This document shows, piece by piece, positions 1 through 5,387 of a stretch of DNA of 5,387 bases. Source of the DNA: Desulfobacterales bacterium (GTDB taxonomy: Bacteria > Desulfobacterota > Desulfobacteria > Desulfobacterales > Desulfobacteraceae); NCBI GenBank assembly GCA_022361135.1, contig JAKSBM010000788.1, forward strand, positions 1 through 5,387. Reading direction: 5' to 3'. Both the position numbers and the translations under genes were made by a program. How positions within the stretch are numbered: position 1 is the stretch's first letter; each line of letters opens with the position of its first letter. Under the pieces are notes generated by a model. That model searched no databases and was not told the DNA's origin. It saw only the letters and a list, made by a program, of their open reading frames with translations.

Positions 1-828
1 CTGGTGCGCAACATCAAAAAGAACCTGGTGAAACAGGTCTTCTCCACCCTGGAAGGGCTGGAAGAGGAGAAGTACATCGAATTCTACGAAGAGTTCGGTC
101 AGGCCCTCAAGGCCGGTATCCCCACGGATTTCACCAACAAGGACCGTCTGGCCTCCCTCATGCGGTACAAGACCACCAAATCCGGGGATAAATACATCTC
201 CCTGGACCAGTACATTGAAAACATGAAGGAAGACCAGAAGGAAATTTATTTCCTCACCGGTGAAAGCCTGGCCTCCCTCATGAATTCTCCCCTGCTGGAA
301 TCCCTGAAGGCCAAGGATTACGAAGTTCTGCTCATGGTGGATCCCATCGACGAATGGGTGACCCAGTCCCTGCCCGAATACAAGGAAAAGAAACTGAAAT
401 CCGCGGAAAAGGGCGACCTGGACGTGGAAAAGGTGGATGACGAAAAGAAAAACGAATTCTCCGCCCTGCTCTCCTTCCTCAAGGGGAAATTGGAAGACAA
501 GGTCAAGGAAGTCACCGTGTCCAACCGTCTTAAGGACTCCGTATCCTGCCTCTCCGGCGATGACTACGGCATGTCCGCCTACATGGAAAAAATCCTCAAG
601 GCTTCGGGCCAGAAAACACCGGACCAGAAACGGACCATGGAAGTCAACGTGGGCCATCCGGTTATGGCCAAGATCAAGGAGATCTTTGAAGCCGACACCA
701 CCAACCCCGTCCTCACGGATTACAGCGATCTCCTCTTTGACATCGCCATCATCTCCGAGGGGGGGAAACTGGAAAACCCCGCCCGCTTCTCCAAGCTGGT
801 GGGTGACCTGATGACCAAGGCCATTTAA
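1..828 (+). CDS. htpG: Chaperone protein HtpG (bacterial Hsp90), C-terminal part, 5' end outside window
   Basis: This is the last 275 residues of an Hsp90-family ATP-dependent cytosolic chaperone, open at the window's left edge. The family is usually about 620-650 residues, so the N-terminal ATPase domain and the start of the middle domain are missing. The fragment opens in the middle domain at RNIKKNLVK, which matches the conserved R-I/N-K-NLVK segment of HtpG. It continues with EKYIEFYEEFG, the SLDQYIENMKEDQKEIYFLTGES block (residues about 62-90 of the fragment; compare E. coli '[21 protein letters not shown]'), then EVLLMVDPIDEWV. A charged Lys/Glu-rich stretch leads into the C-terminal dimerisation domain with VKEVTVSNRLKDS and the MSAYMEKILKASGQ segment. 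It ends in TKAI and lacks the eukaryotic MEEVD tail, as expected for a bacterial protein. Its TAA shares one base with the rimO start codon, so the two genes are probably co-transcribed. The fragment is intact, with no frameshift. The identification is firm. Confidence 0.97.
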   Translation: MVRNIKKNLVKQVFSTLEGLEEEKYIEFYEEFGQALKAGIPTDFTNKDRLASLMRYKTTKSGDKYISLDQYIENMKEDQKEIYFLTGESLASLMNSPLLESLKAKDYEVLLMVDPIDEWVTQSLPEYKEKKLKSAEKGDLDVEKVDDEKKNEFSALLSFLKGKLEDKVKEVTVSNRLKDSVSCLSGDDYGMSAYMEKILKASGQKTPDQKRTMEVNVGHPVMAKIKEIFEADTTNPVLTDYSDLLFDIAIISEGGKLENPARFSKLVGDLMTKAI

Positions 829-2159
829 TGATCGTATTTATCGAAACACTGGGGTGTTCCCGGAATCAGGTGGACAGCGAAATCATGCTGGGCAAGCTGA
901 CCGCCGCCGGGCACACGCCCACCCATGACCCGGCCCTTGCCCAGGCCATCATTGTCAACACCTGCGGCTTCATCACCTCTGCGGCCGATGAAGCCGTGGA
1001 GACCATCCTGGACATGGGCCGGTTCAAGACCGAAGGCGCCTGCCGGCGCCTGGTGGTCACCGGCTGCCTGGCCCAGCGCTACAAGGACGACCCCGAGCTC
1101 TGCAAGTCCCTGCCCGAGGTGGATGCCTTTTTGGGCACCGCCGCCTGCGAGCAGATCGTGGATGCGGTGGAGGCAAAGGATGCCCAGCCCCTGACCCCGT
1201 TCCCGGCCGTCAACGACCGGGGATTCCAGGATCTGTCCGTGGACCGGGAATTGTCCGCCGATCCCTTTGCCTACATCAAGGTATCCGAAGGCTGTAACCG
1301 CCATTGCACCTATTGCATCATCCCCAGCCTGCGGGGCACCCAGCGCTCCCGGCCCATTTCCGAGATTGTGAAGGAAGGCCGGATCCTGGCGGACAAGGGG
1401 GTGAAGGAACTCATCCTCACGGCGGAAAACACCACCGACTACGGCCAGGATCTTGACCGGGAAGTCGGTTTGGACCAGGTCCTTTCGGCCCTGGCCGATG
1501 AGGTGGCGGAGGATAAAACCTGGATTCGTTTCCTCTACACCCATCCCCGGACCCTGGATGCGGCCGTGGTTCAAGCCGTGGCCGACCACGACACCCTTTG
1601 TAACTATTACGATGTCCCCATCCAGCATGCCCATTCCGCCACCCTGAAACGCATGGGCCGTCCCTACACGCGTGAAGACCTTCTGGATCTCTTTGCCATG
1701 ATCCGGAAGCATGATCCGGCGGCCAGCCTGCGCACCACGGTGATCGTGGGGTTCCCCGGGGAAACCGAAGAAGAATTCCAGGATCTCATGGATTTCATCC
1801 ATGACGTGAAATTCGACCACCTGGGGGTATTTAAATATTCCGATTCCGAGGATCTTAAATCCCACGGCTTTGCCGACCACGTCTCCGACGAGGTGGCCGA
1901 GGAACGCTATGACAAGATCATGTCGGCCCAGGCCGCCATTTCCCAGGCCGTGAACCAGAGACATCTCAACCAGGTCTATCAGGTCCTGGTGGAGGAAAAC
2001 CCAGAAGAAGGCGTCTTCATCGGCAGGACCATGTTCCAGGCACCGGAGGTGGACGGGGTGACCTTTATTTATTCCGATGGACTTGAAATCGGCACCCGTG
2101 TTCATGTAAAGATAACCGATGTCTATGAATATGATATTGCCGGAGAAAAAATAGAATGA
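828..2159 (+). CDS. rimO: Ribosomal protein S12 (aspartate) methylthiotransferase RimO
   Basis: A 443-residue radical-SAM enzyme, the normal length for RimO, which adds a methylthio group to a conserved aspartate of ribosomal protein S12. The N-terminal UPF0004 domain carries three cysteines for the auxiliary [4Fe-4S] cluster: C10 (TLGCSRNQVDSE), C46 (VNTCGF) and C80 (VTGCLAQ). The radical-SAM cluster motif CxxxCxxC is C156, C160 and C163 in EGCNRHCTYCIIPSLRG. Later RimO-like blocks are VPIQHAHSATLKRMGR (about 263-278), LRTTVIVGFPGETEEEF (301-317) and FDHLGVFKYS (329-338). A TRAM domain fills about 380-443 and ends EYDIAGEKIE, like the EYDLWG ending of E. coli RimO. RimO is favoured over MiaB or MtaB by the VDSE motif, the CIIPSLRG sequence, GVFKYS and the C-terminal ending. 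The ATG overlaps the htpG stop as TAATG, with AAGG at 817-820 as a modest ribosome-binding site. A later start at M20 would remove C10, so this start is preferred. The segment at 200-206 reads ENTTDYG where the family usually has QD[ST]xxYG. Confidence 0.93.
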   Translation: MIVFIETLGCSRNQVDSEIMLGKLTAAGHTPTHDPALAQAIIVNTCGFITSAADEAVETILDMGRFKTEGACRRLVVTGCLAQRYKDDPELCKSLPEVDAFLGTAACEQIVDAVEAKDAQPLTPFPAVNDRGFQDLSVDRELSADPFAYIKVSEGCNRHCTYCIIPSLRGTQRSRPISEIVKEGRILADKGVKELILTAENTTDYGQDLDREVGLDQVLSALADEVAEDKTWIRFLYTHPRTLDAAVVQAVADHDTLCNYYDVPIQHAHSATLKRMGRPYTREDLLDLFAMIRKHDPAASLRTTVIVGFPGETEEEFQDLMDFIHDVKFDHLGVFKYSDSEDLKSHGFADHVSDEVAEERYDKIMSAQAAISQAVNQRHLNQVYQVLVEENPEEGVFIGRTMFQAPEVDGVTFIYSDGLEIGTRVHVKITDVYEYDIAGEKIE

Positions 2160-3139
2160 GTGCTGATTTAAAGGCCCGGATCATCAACCTGGTGAAGCCG
2201 GACCTTGAAAAGGTTGAAGTCGCCCTGGAGGAGAACCTGGATCCCAATCTGGATCTGGTCAAAGAGATCGCTTCCCATCTGCTTTTCAGCGGGGGGAAGC
2301 GCTTGCGTCCCCTGCTTTTGATCCATTCGGCCCGCCTCTGCGGCTATGGGGACGGCCGGGAAATTGAATTTTCCACCATTTTTGAGTACCTCCATGCCGC
2401 CACCCTCCTCCACGACGATGTGGTGGACGGGGCCGACCTGCGCCGGGGCAGACCCGCTGCCCACACCCAATGGGAAGCCCCCCAGGTGGTCCTCACCGGG
2501 GATTTTCTGTTGGCCCGGGCCCTGAACCTGGCCGCTCGGACCCGGAAACCCGATCTCATCGCCGTCATTGCCCGGATCACCCAGGAAATGTCCCAGGGGG
2601 AGATCGACCAATTGTATTGGAAGGGCAGCACCGACCTCACCGAAGATCAGTATTTGAAAATTATAGAGCGTAAGACCGCCGTCCTCATTGAAGGGGCCAC
2701 CCGGTCCGGGGCCATCCTGGCCGGTGTTGATCCGGAAAGGGAAGGGGCGCTTAAGGATTTCGGTTACCACATCGGCATGGCTTTCCAGATGGCCGATGAT
2801 CTGTTGGATTACACGGCCACGGCCCAGGAACTGGGGAAAAATCCCGGTGCGGACATGCGGGAGGGAAAGCTGACCCTGCCCTTGCTCCATGCCATGGAAA
2901 AGGCCGATGCCGAAGAGCGTCAGTGGATGTGCCATGCCATGGCCGACACGGAATTCGACCCGATCCGCTTTGAAGCCCTGAAGGAAAAATTGGTCCGCCT
3001 GGGCGGCCTGGACTATACCCGGGAACGGGCCGAAGACCATGTGGCCCGGGCCAAAGCCTGTCTGTCCACCTTCCCGGACGGGGAATCCAAAGACCTTCTC
3101 AATTTAATCGCCGACTATTCCGTGGCGAGAAAGGTGTAA
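2156..3139 (+). CDS. ispB: Long-chain trans-polyprenyl diphosphate synthase (IspB-type polyprenyl synthetase)
   Basis: A 327-residue all-alpha prenyltransferase that extends an allylic diphosphate with isopentenyl diphosphate, probably to make the side chain of menaquinone or ubiquinone. Visible motifs in order are GGKRLRP (46-52, diphosphate binding), the first aspartate-rich motif DDVVD (87-91) followed by ADLRRG, LTGDFLLARA (113-122), GEIDQL (148-153), ERKTAVLIEGA (171-181) and the second aspartate-rich motif DDLLD (214-218) followed by LGKNPGADMREGKLTLPLLHAM. The last block is almost the same as in E. coli IspB. The residues just before the first motif are small (A81, A82, T83). In this family that leaves the chain-elongation pocket open, so a product of C30 or longer is expected rather than farnesyl or geranylgeranyl diphosphate. 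The exact chain length cannot be read from sequence. The start ATG overlaps the rimO TGA as ATGA, with GGAG at 2142-2145 ten bases upstream. The family is certain, but the ispB symbol is less so, because hexa- to decaprenyl enzymes look alike. Confidence 0.9.
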   Translation: MSADLKARIINLVKPDLEKVEVALEENLDPNLDLVKEIASHLLFSGGKRLRPLLLIHSARLCGYGDGREIEFSTIFEYLHAATLLHDDVVDGADLRRGRPAAHTQWEAPQVVLTGDFLLARALNLAARTRKPDLIAVIARITQEMSQGEIDQLYWKGSTDLTEDQYLKIIERKTAVLIEGATRSGAILAGVDPEREGALKDFGYHIGMAFQMADDLLDYTATAQELGKNPGADMREGKLTLPLLHAMEKADAEERQWMCHAMADTEFDPIRFEALKEKLVRLGGLDYTRERAEDHVARAKACLSTFPDGESKDLLNLIADYSVARKV

Positions 3140-3142
3140 GCC

Positions 3143-4477
3143 ATGTTACGGAGAGCATTCCCATGGGCCCTGGTGATCTGCCTGGCCCTGGTTGGACTTG
3201 TGACCATGGAGTGGGCCCAGCCCCCATTGTCCCATGCCAAGGCCCCGGCCGGCACCCTGACCCGGGTGACCGCAGGCAGCCAGACCATTGTGGATAAAAA
3301 TATCCCGGGGGCCCGGGATAAAGCCGTTTCCCAAGCCCTGGAACGGGCGGTGCAGAATGCCGTGGCCGAGCTGGTTTCCCCCCAGGTCTTTGCCGCCAAT
3401 TTGGAATTTCTCTACGACCGGATTCTGCCCAAGAGTCAGGAATACCTGGTGACCTTCCGGGTCCTGGGCGGGGTGGAGCACAAGGGCAAATACCGGGTGG
3501 GGGTGGAATCCACCATCCATCTGGGGCTTTTGGAAAAGACCCTCACCGATGCCAGGATCCTCCATGCCGGCACGGACAAGCCCCGGCTCCTCTTCCTCAT
3601 TGCCGAACAGACCCCGGAGAGCCTGCTGCCCCGGTATTGGTGGGGACAGAATCCCCAGCCCTATATTTCCCTGGCCGAGTCCACCCTGGCCTCCCGCCTC
3701 ATGGAAGATCGTTATCCCCTGGTGGGACAGGGGCCGGAACGGCCGGATCCCGCCCAGTATAATATCCAGTTTGCCACCATTTACGACGCAGCCTCTGCCC
3801 TGGCCTTGGGGCGGGAGCTTTCCGCCGACATGGTGATCCTGGGGCGGGCCCAGTCCGGTGCGGCCATGAATCGCAAGGGGGATGAAAAGGCCTTTGACGC
3901 CCAACTCCGTCTGGAAGTTTACGAGGTGGCCTCGGGCACCAAGGTGGCCGATGCCCAGGGGCGTGCCGTGGCCGCAAGCGACATGGACCAGGAGGGCTCT
4001 GTTTTGGCCATGGTCCGGGCCGCCGAGGAAACCGCCCGGGATTTGACTGCCAAGCTGGACGAATTCTGGACCCGGAACCTGAGGAAGGAAAATACGTTTG
4101 AAGTGGCTGTCCATGGGGAGGAATTCCTGCCCCGATATATCGCCCTGAAGAACCGTTTCCGGGAGATGCAGGACATTGAAAATTTCCAGCCCAAGGAGGT
4201 GGGATCGGACCAGGCCCTCCTGGACATGGTTTACAAGGGCAGCCCCGACCTCTTTGCCGACACCGTCATGCTGAAGACCTTTGACGGCTTTGGCCTTGAG
4301 GTGGATGTGGTCTCCGACGGTCTGGTGACCATCCGGTTCATCGAAGAGATGCCCGAACCGCTTTCCGCTCCCCTCCAGTCGGAGGCTCAGAACCTGATCC
4401 CCGACCAAGGGGATGCAAACCCGAACATGGCACCGGCCGTGGAGGAAAATCTAAAAAAAGAAGGGGAGACCCCGTAA
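3143..4477 (+). CDS. Exported protein of unknown function, FlgT/LPP20-like N-terminal region
   Basis: I do not recognise this 444-residue protein as a named gene. It begins MLRRAFPW, then a hydrophobic segment (about residues 8-21) and a possible signal-peptidase I site after SHA (30-32), so it is probably periplasmic. The only cysteine is C13, inside the hydrophobic segment and not in a lipobox. Residues 48-130 include GARDKAVSQALERAVQNAVAEL, then GGVEHKGKYRVGVESTIHL. This 'ARxxAxxxALxxAV...YxVxV' pattern resembles the N-terminal domain of FlgT and LPP20-like lipoproteins. Residues 147-303 hold KPRLLFLIAEQ, ALGRELSADMVILGRAQSG, LRLEVYEVASG and EETARDLTAKL, reminiscent of the TolB/CsgG-like middle region of such proteins. 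Residues 319-400 look like a small alpha/beta domain (FEVAVHGEEFLPRYIALKN ... GLEVDVVSDGLVTIRFI). The tail (401-444) is Pro/Glu/Asn-rich and probably disordered. It starts 3 nt after the ispB stop, with AAGG at 3131-3134, and is the last gene of the cluster. The FlgT comparison is pattern-based inference; a flagellar role is not shown, since no flagellar gene is nearby. Confidence 0.85.
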   Translation: MLRRAFPWALVICLALVGLVTMEWAQPPLSHAKAPAGTLTRVTAGSQTIVDKNIPGARDKAVSQALERAVQNAVAELVSPQVFAANLEFLYDRILPKSQEYLVTFRVLGGVEHKGKYRVGVESTIHLGLLEKTLTDARILHAGTDKPRLLFLIAEQTPESLLPRYWWGQNPQPYISLAESTLASRLMEDRYPLVGQGPERPDPAQYNIQFATIYDAASALALGRELSADMVILGRAQSGAAMNRKGDEKAFDAQLRLEVYEVASGTKVADAQGRAVAASDMDQEGSVLAMVRAAEETARDLTAKLDEFWTRNLRKENTFEVAVHGEEFLPRYIALKNRFREMQDIENFQPKEVGSDQALLDMVYKGSPDLFADTVMLKTFDGFGLEVDVVSDGLVTIRFIEEMPEPLSAPLQSEAQNLIPDQGDANPNMAPAVEENLKKEGETP

Positions 4478-4483
4478 TTCCCC

Positions 4484-4512
4484 TTGACGACCCATGGGGT
4501 TTTTGGTAAAAA
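4484..4512 (+). promoter_or_regulatory. Sigma-70-type promoter for the tRNA-Val gene
   Basis: The -35 box is TTGACG (4484-4489, five of six matches to TTGACA), followed by a 17-nt spacer and a -10 box TAAAAA (4507-4512, four of six matches to TATAAT). It is preceded by TGG (4504-4506), which gives an extended -10 TGn element. Transcription would start near 4519-4520, leaving a leader of about 8 nt before the mature tRNA 5' end. The stretch between the -10 box and the start (GATCCCC) is C-rich. A GC-rich discriminator is known from stringently controlled stable-RNA promoters in E. coli, but applying that here is inference. The spacing and placement make the promoter likely. Confidence 0.7.
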
Positions 4513-4527
4513 GATCCCCACGTTTTT
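4495..4527 (+). terminator. Candidate terminator of the htpG-rimO-ispB operon, overlapping the tRNA promoter
   Basis: The sequence TGGGGTTTTT (4495-4504) can pair with AAAAA (4508-4512) and CCCCA (4516-4520), leaving a GGT loop and a 3-nt GAT bulge. A TTTTT run follows at 4523-4527, directly before the tRNA. This is the only hairpin plus T-run between the last operon gene (stop at 4475-4477) and the tRNA. The bulge and the five A-U pairs make the hairpin weaker than the one at 4612-4642. Readthrough into the tRNA, or Rho-dependent termination, remain possible. Confidence 0.4.
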
Positions 4528-4603
4528 AGGCGCGTAACTCAGTTGGTAGAGTGCTACCTCGACACGGTAGAAGTCAGCGGTTCAAGTCCGCTCGTGCCTA
4601 CCA
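4528..4603 (+). tRNA. tRNA-Val (anticodon GAC), with C at position 33
   Basis: A full 76-nt cloverleaf with encoded CCA (4601-4603) and discriminator A73 (4600). The acceptor stem pairs AGGCGCG (4528-4534) with CGTGCCT (4593-4599), seven pairs including one G-U. The D stem is ACTC/GAGT (4537-4540 with 4549-4552), with G18-G19 in the loop. The anticodon stem is CTACC/GGTAG (4554-4558 with 4566-4570), five perfect pairs around the 7-nt loop TCGACAC. The anticodon is GAC at 4561-4563, reading GUC and GUU (Val). The variable loop is AAGTC. The T arm is AGCGG-TTCAAGT-CCGCT (4576-4592). A73 and the A35-C36 anticodon bases agree with valine identity in E. coli. Oddities are C33 (4560) instead of U33, and A1-U72 and A10-U25 where G-C pairs are usual. 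All stems pair, so the gene looks intact. It has its own promoter upstream and a terminator 8 nt downstream. Confidence 0.95.
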
Positions 4604-4611
4604 TAAAAAAT

Positions 4612-4650
4612 AAAGGCCCAGGAGTTTTTCTCCTGGGCCTTTTGTATTTA
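4612..4650. terminator. Strong bidirectional intrinsic terminator between tRNA-Val and the convergent transporter gene
   Basis: A perfect 13-bp inverted repeat: AAAGGCCCAGGAG (4612-4624), loop TTTTT (4625-4629), CTCCTGGGCCTTT (4630-4642). On the + strand it is followed by TGTATTTA after the T-rich end of the stem, 8 nt beyond the tRNA CCA. On the - strand the stem is followed by TTATTTTTTA, the complement of 4602-4611. It lies about 20 nt past the stop codon of the - strand gene, so it can end transcription from both sides. Confidence 0.92.
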
Positions 4651-4662
4651 TGGGGCTGATTA

Positions 4663-5387
4663 TCAGGCAAACCACCAGCGTTCGATGGCCTTGTGACTGT
4701 CCGTTTCCCAGAGGCCGGACAGGGGGCCATGGGCGACCTTCTTGCTGCGGGCTTCCACATAGTCCTTGTAAAAGGGGATGATGGCGCCGCCCTCGTCCCG
4801 GACGATGCGCTGACATTCTTCGTAGCTTCCCCTGCGCTTGGTCTCATCCAATTCCGACCGGGCCGACAATAGCAATTGATCGAATTTTTCATGTTTGAAA
4901 TGGGTGTCATTCCATTTGGCATCCCCGGAATAGGCCACGGAGAACATCATGTCCGCGGTGGGCCGGCCACTCCAATAACAATTGCAGAAGGGCTTCTTTA
5001 ACCAGACATTGCTCCAATACCCATCCTGGGGTTCCTTGCGCAGGTTGATGGTGATTCCTGCTTTTCTTGCACTTTCGGCAAAGAGGGTGGATACATCGAT
5101 GAATCCGGACATGTCCGAGGTGTGCAGGGTGATGGCCTGGCCTTCCATGCCGGCCTTTTTCATGTGGAAACGGGCCTTGTCCGGATCATAGGTACGCTGG
5201 GGCAGGTTTTTGGCGTAGTATTTATTGCTGGGGGTGATGGGGTGATCATTGGCCGGGCTGCCGTACCCCCGGAGGAATTTTTGAACCAGGGTTTCTCGAT
5301 CCATGGCATATTTCAGGGCCAGGCGCAGGTCATTGTTGTTGAAGGGGGCCACATCGGTGTGCATGGGCAGGGTGTAGTGGTGCCCCC
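4663..5387 (-). CDS. ABC-transporter substrate-binding protein, family 5 (Dpp/Opp-type), C-terminal part
   Basis: The last 240 residues of a periplasmic solute-binding protein. The reading frame runs open through the right edge of the window, so the N-terminal half, including any signal peptide, lies outside. The ATG at 5364 is internal, because residues GHHYTLP precede it in the same frame. PFNNNDLRLALKYAMDRETLV (near fragment residue 15) matches the hallmark 'PF.d.rvRqAl.yAiDRe.iv' of SBP_bac_5 proteins. Later blocks are TYDPDKARFHMKKAG (the 'yDpekAk.LL.eAG' element), CNCYWSGRPTADMMFSVAY, WNDTHFKHEKFDQLLLSARSELDETKRRGSYEECQRIVRDEGGAIIPF and a Trp-Trp-Phe-Ala end. Members bind di- or oligopeptides, opines, nickel or other solutes and deliver them to an ABC permease. 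The ligand cannot be read from this fragment. The gene converges on the tRNA and stops (TGA) just past the shared terminator. No permease or ATPase gene is visible; they would have to lie outside the window. Confidence 0.93.
   Translation of the reverse strand, partial: GHHYTLPMHTDVAPFNNNDLRLALKYAMDRETLVQKFLRGYGSPANDHPITPSNKYYAKNLPQRTYDPDKARFHMKKAGMEGQAITLHTSDMSGFIDVSTLFAESARKAGITINLRKEPQDGYWSNVWLKKPFCNCYWSGRPTADMMFSVAYSGDAKWNDTHFKHEKFDQLLLSARSELDETKRRGSYEECQRIVRDEGGAIIPFYKDYVEARSKKVAHGPLSGLWETDSHKAIERWWFA

Noticed and set aside
825..2105. A 426-codon open frame on the - strand opposite rimO
   Set aside because: It is a shadow caused by strong C/G-ending codon use. Its translation is Gly/His/Gln-rich with no recognisable motif, while the + strand has all RimO motifs.
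2168..3040. A 290-codon open frame on the - strand opposite ispB
   Set aside because: Shadow frame with no motif; the + strand is a clear polyprenyl synthase.
3143..3202. Possible lipoprotein signal in the exported protein
   Set aside because: The only cysteine (residue 13) lies within the hydrophobic core and is preceded by LVI, which does not fit a lipobox.
3146..4408. A 420-codon open frame on the - strand opposite the exported protein
   Set aside because: Same low-complexity Gly/His/Pro-rich composition as the other shadow frames. The + strand frame has a signal peptide, a ribosome-binding site and operon spacing.
4463..4473. GGGGAGACCCC hairpin at the end of the exported-protein gene
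   Set aside because: Four pairs with a 3-nt loop, inside coding sequence and with no T-run after it. It could compete with downstream G/C runs, but there is no sign of an attenuator leader.
4528..4662. The tRNA as an integration site for a mobile element
   Set aside because: No integrase gene and no second copy of the tRNA 3' end are seen nearby. The downstream sequence is a terminator and an ordinary transporter gene.
4554..4922. A 122-codon - strand frame running across the tRNA and terminator
   Set aside because: It overlaps the tRNA, the terminator and, in another frame, the substrate-binding protein. A stable-RNA gene and a terminator inside a coding region are implausible.

Overview
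The window looks like ordinary chromosomal DNA from a Gram-negative bacterium. My best guess is Desulfobacterota, in or near Desulfobacteraceae. The grounds are moderately high G+C with strongly C/G-ending codons, four tightly packed housekeeping genes, a long-chain polyprenyl diphosphate synthase of the kind that supplies quinone side chains, and the style of the RimO and HtpG sequences. The placement is inferred from sequence style; no search was run.

Positions 1-4477 (+ strand) form one compact gene cluster, very probably an operon whose promoter lies outside the window. In order it holds the C-terminal part of the chaperone HtpG (1-828), a complete RimO ribosomal protein S12 methylthiotransferase (828-2159), a complete IspB-type polyprenyl diphosphate synthase (2156-3139), and an unrecognised exported protein with a FlgT/LPP20-like beginning (3143-4477). 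The junctions are a TAATG overlap of 1 nt, an ATGA overlap of 4 nt and a 3-nt gap, so translational coupling is likely. The genes join protein folding, ribosome modification and isoprenoid supply with an envelope protein of unknown role.

Positions 4478-4662 hold the only non-coding stretch. It contains a good sigma-70-type promoter (TTGACG, 17-nt spacer, extended -10), a 76-nt tRNA-Val(GAC) with encoded CCA, and a perfect 13-bp hairpin that looks like a bidirectional terminator. An imperfect dyad followed by a T-run overlaps the tRNA promoter and may be the terminator of the upstream operon. The tRNA has C instead of the nearly universal U at position 33, which is the most unusual single feature here.

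Positions 4663-5387 (- strand) encode the C-terminal 240 residues of a family 5 (Dpp/Opp type) ABC-transporter substrate-binding protein, convergent with everything else and cut by the window end.

I see no defence island, mobile element, CRISPR array or integration scar, and no evidence for a new multi-gene system. The points most worth following up are the C33 tRNA, the overlapping terminator and promoter, and the unrecognised exported protein.
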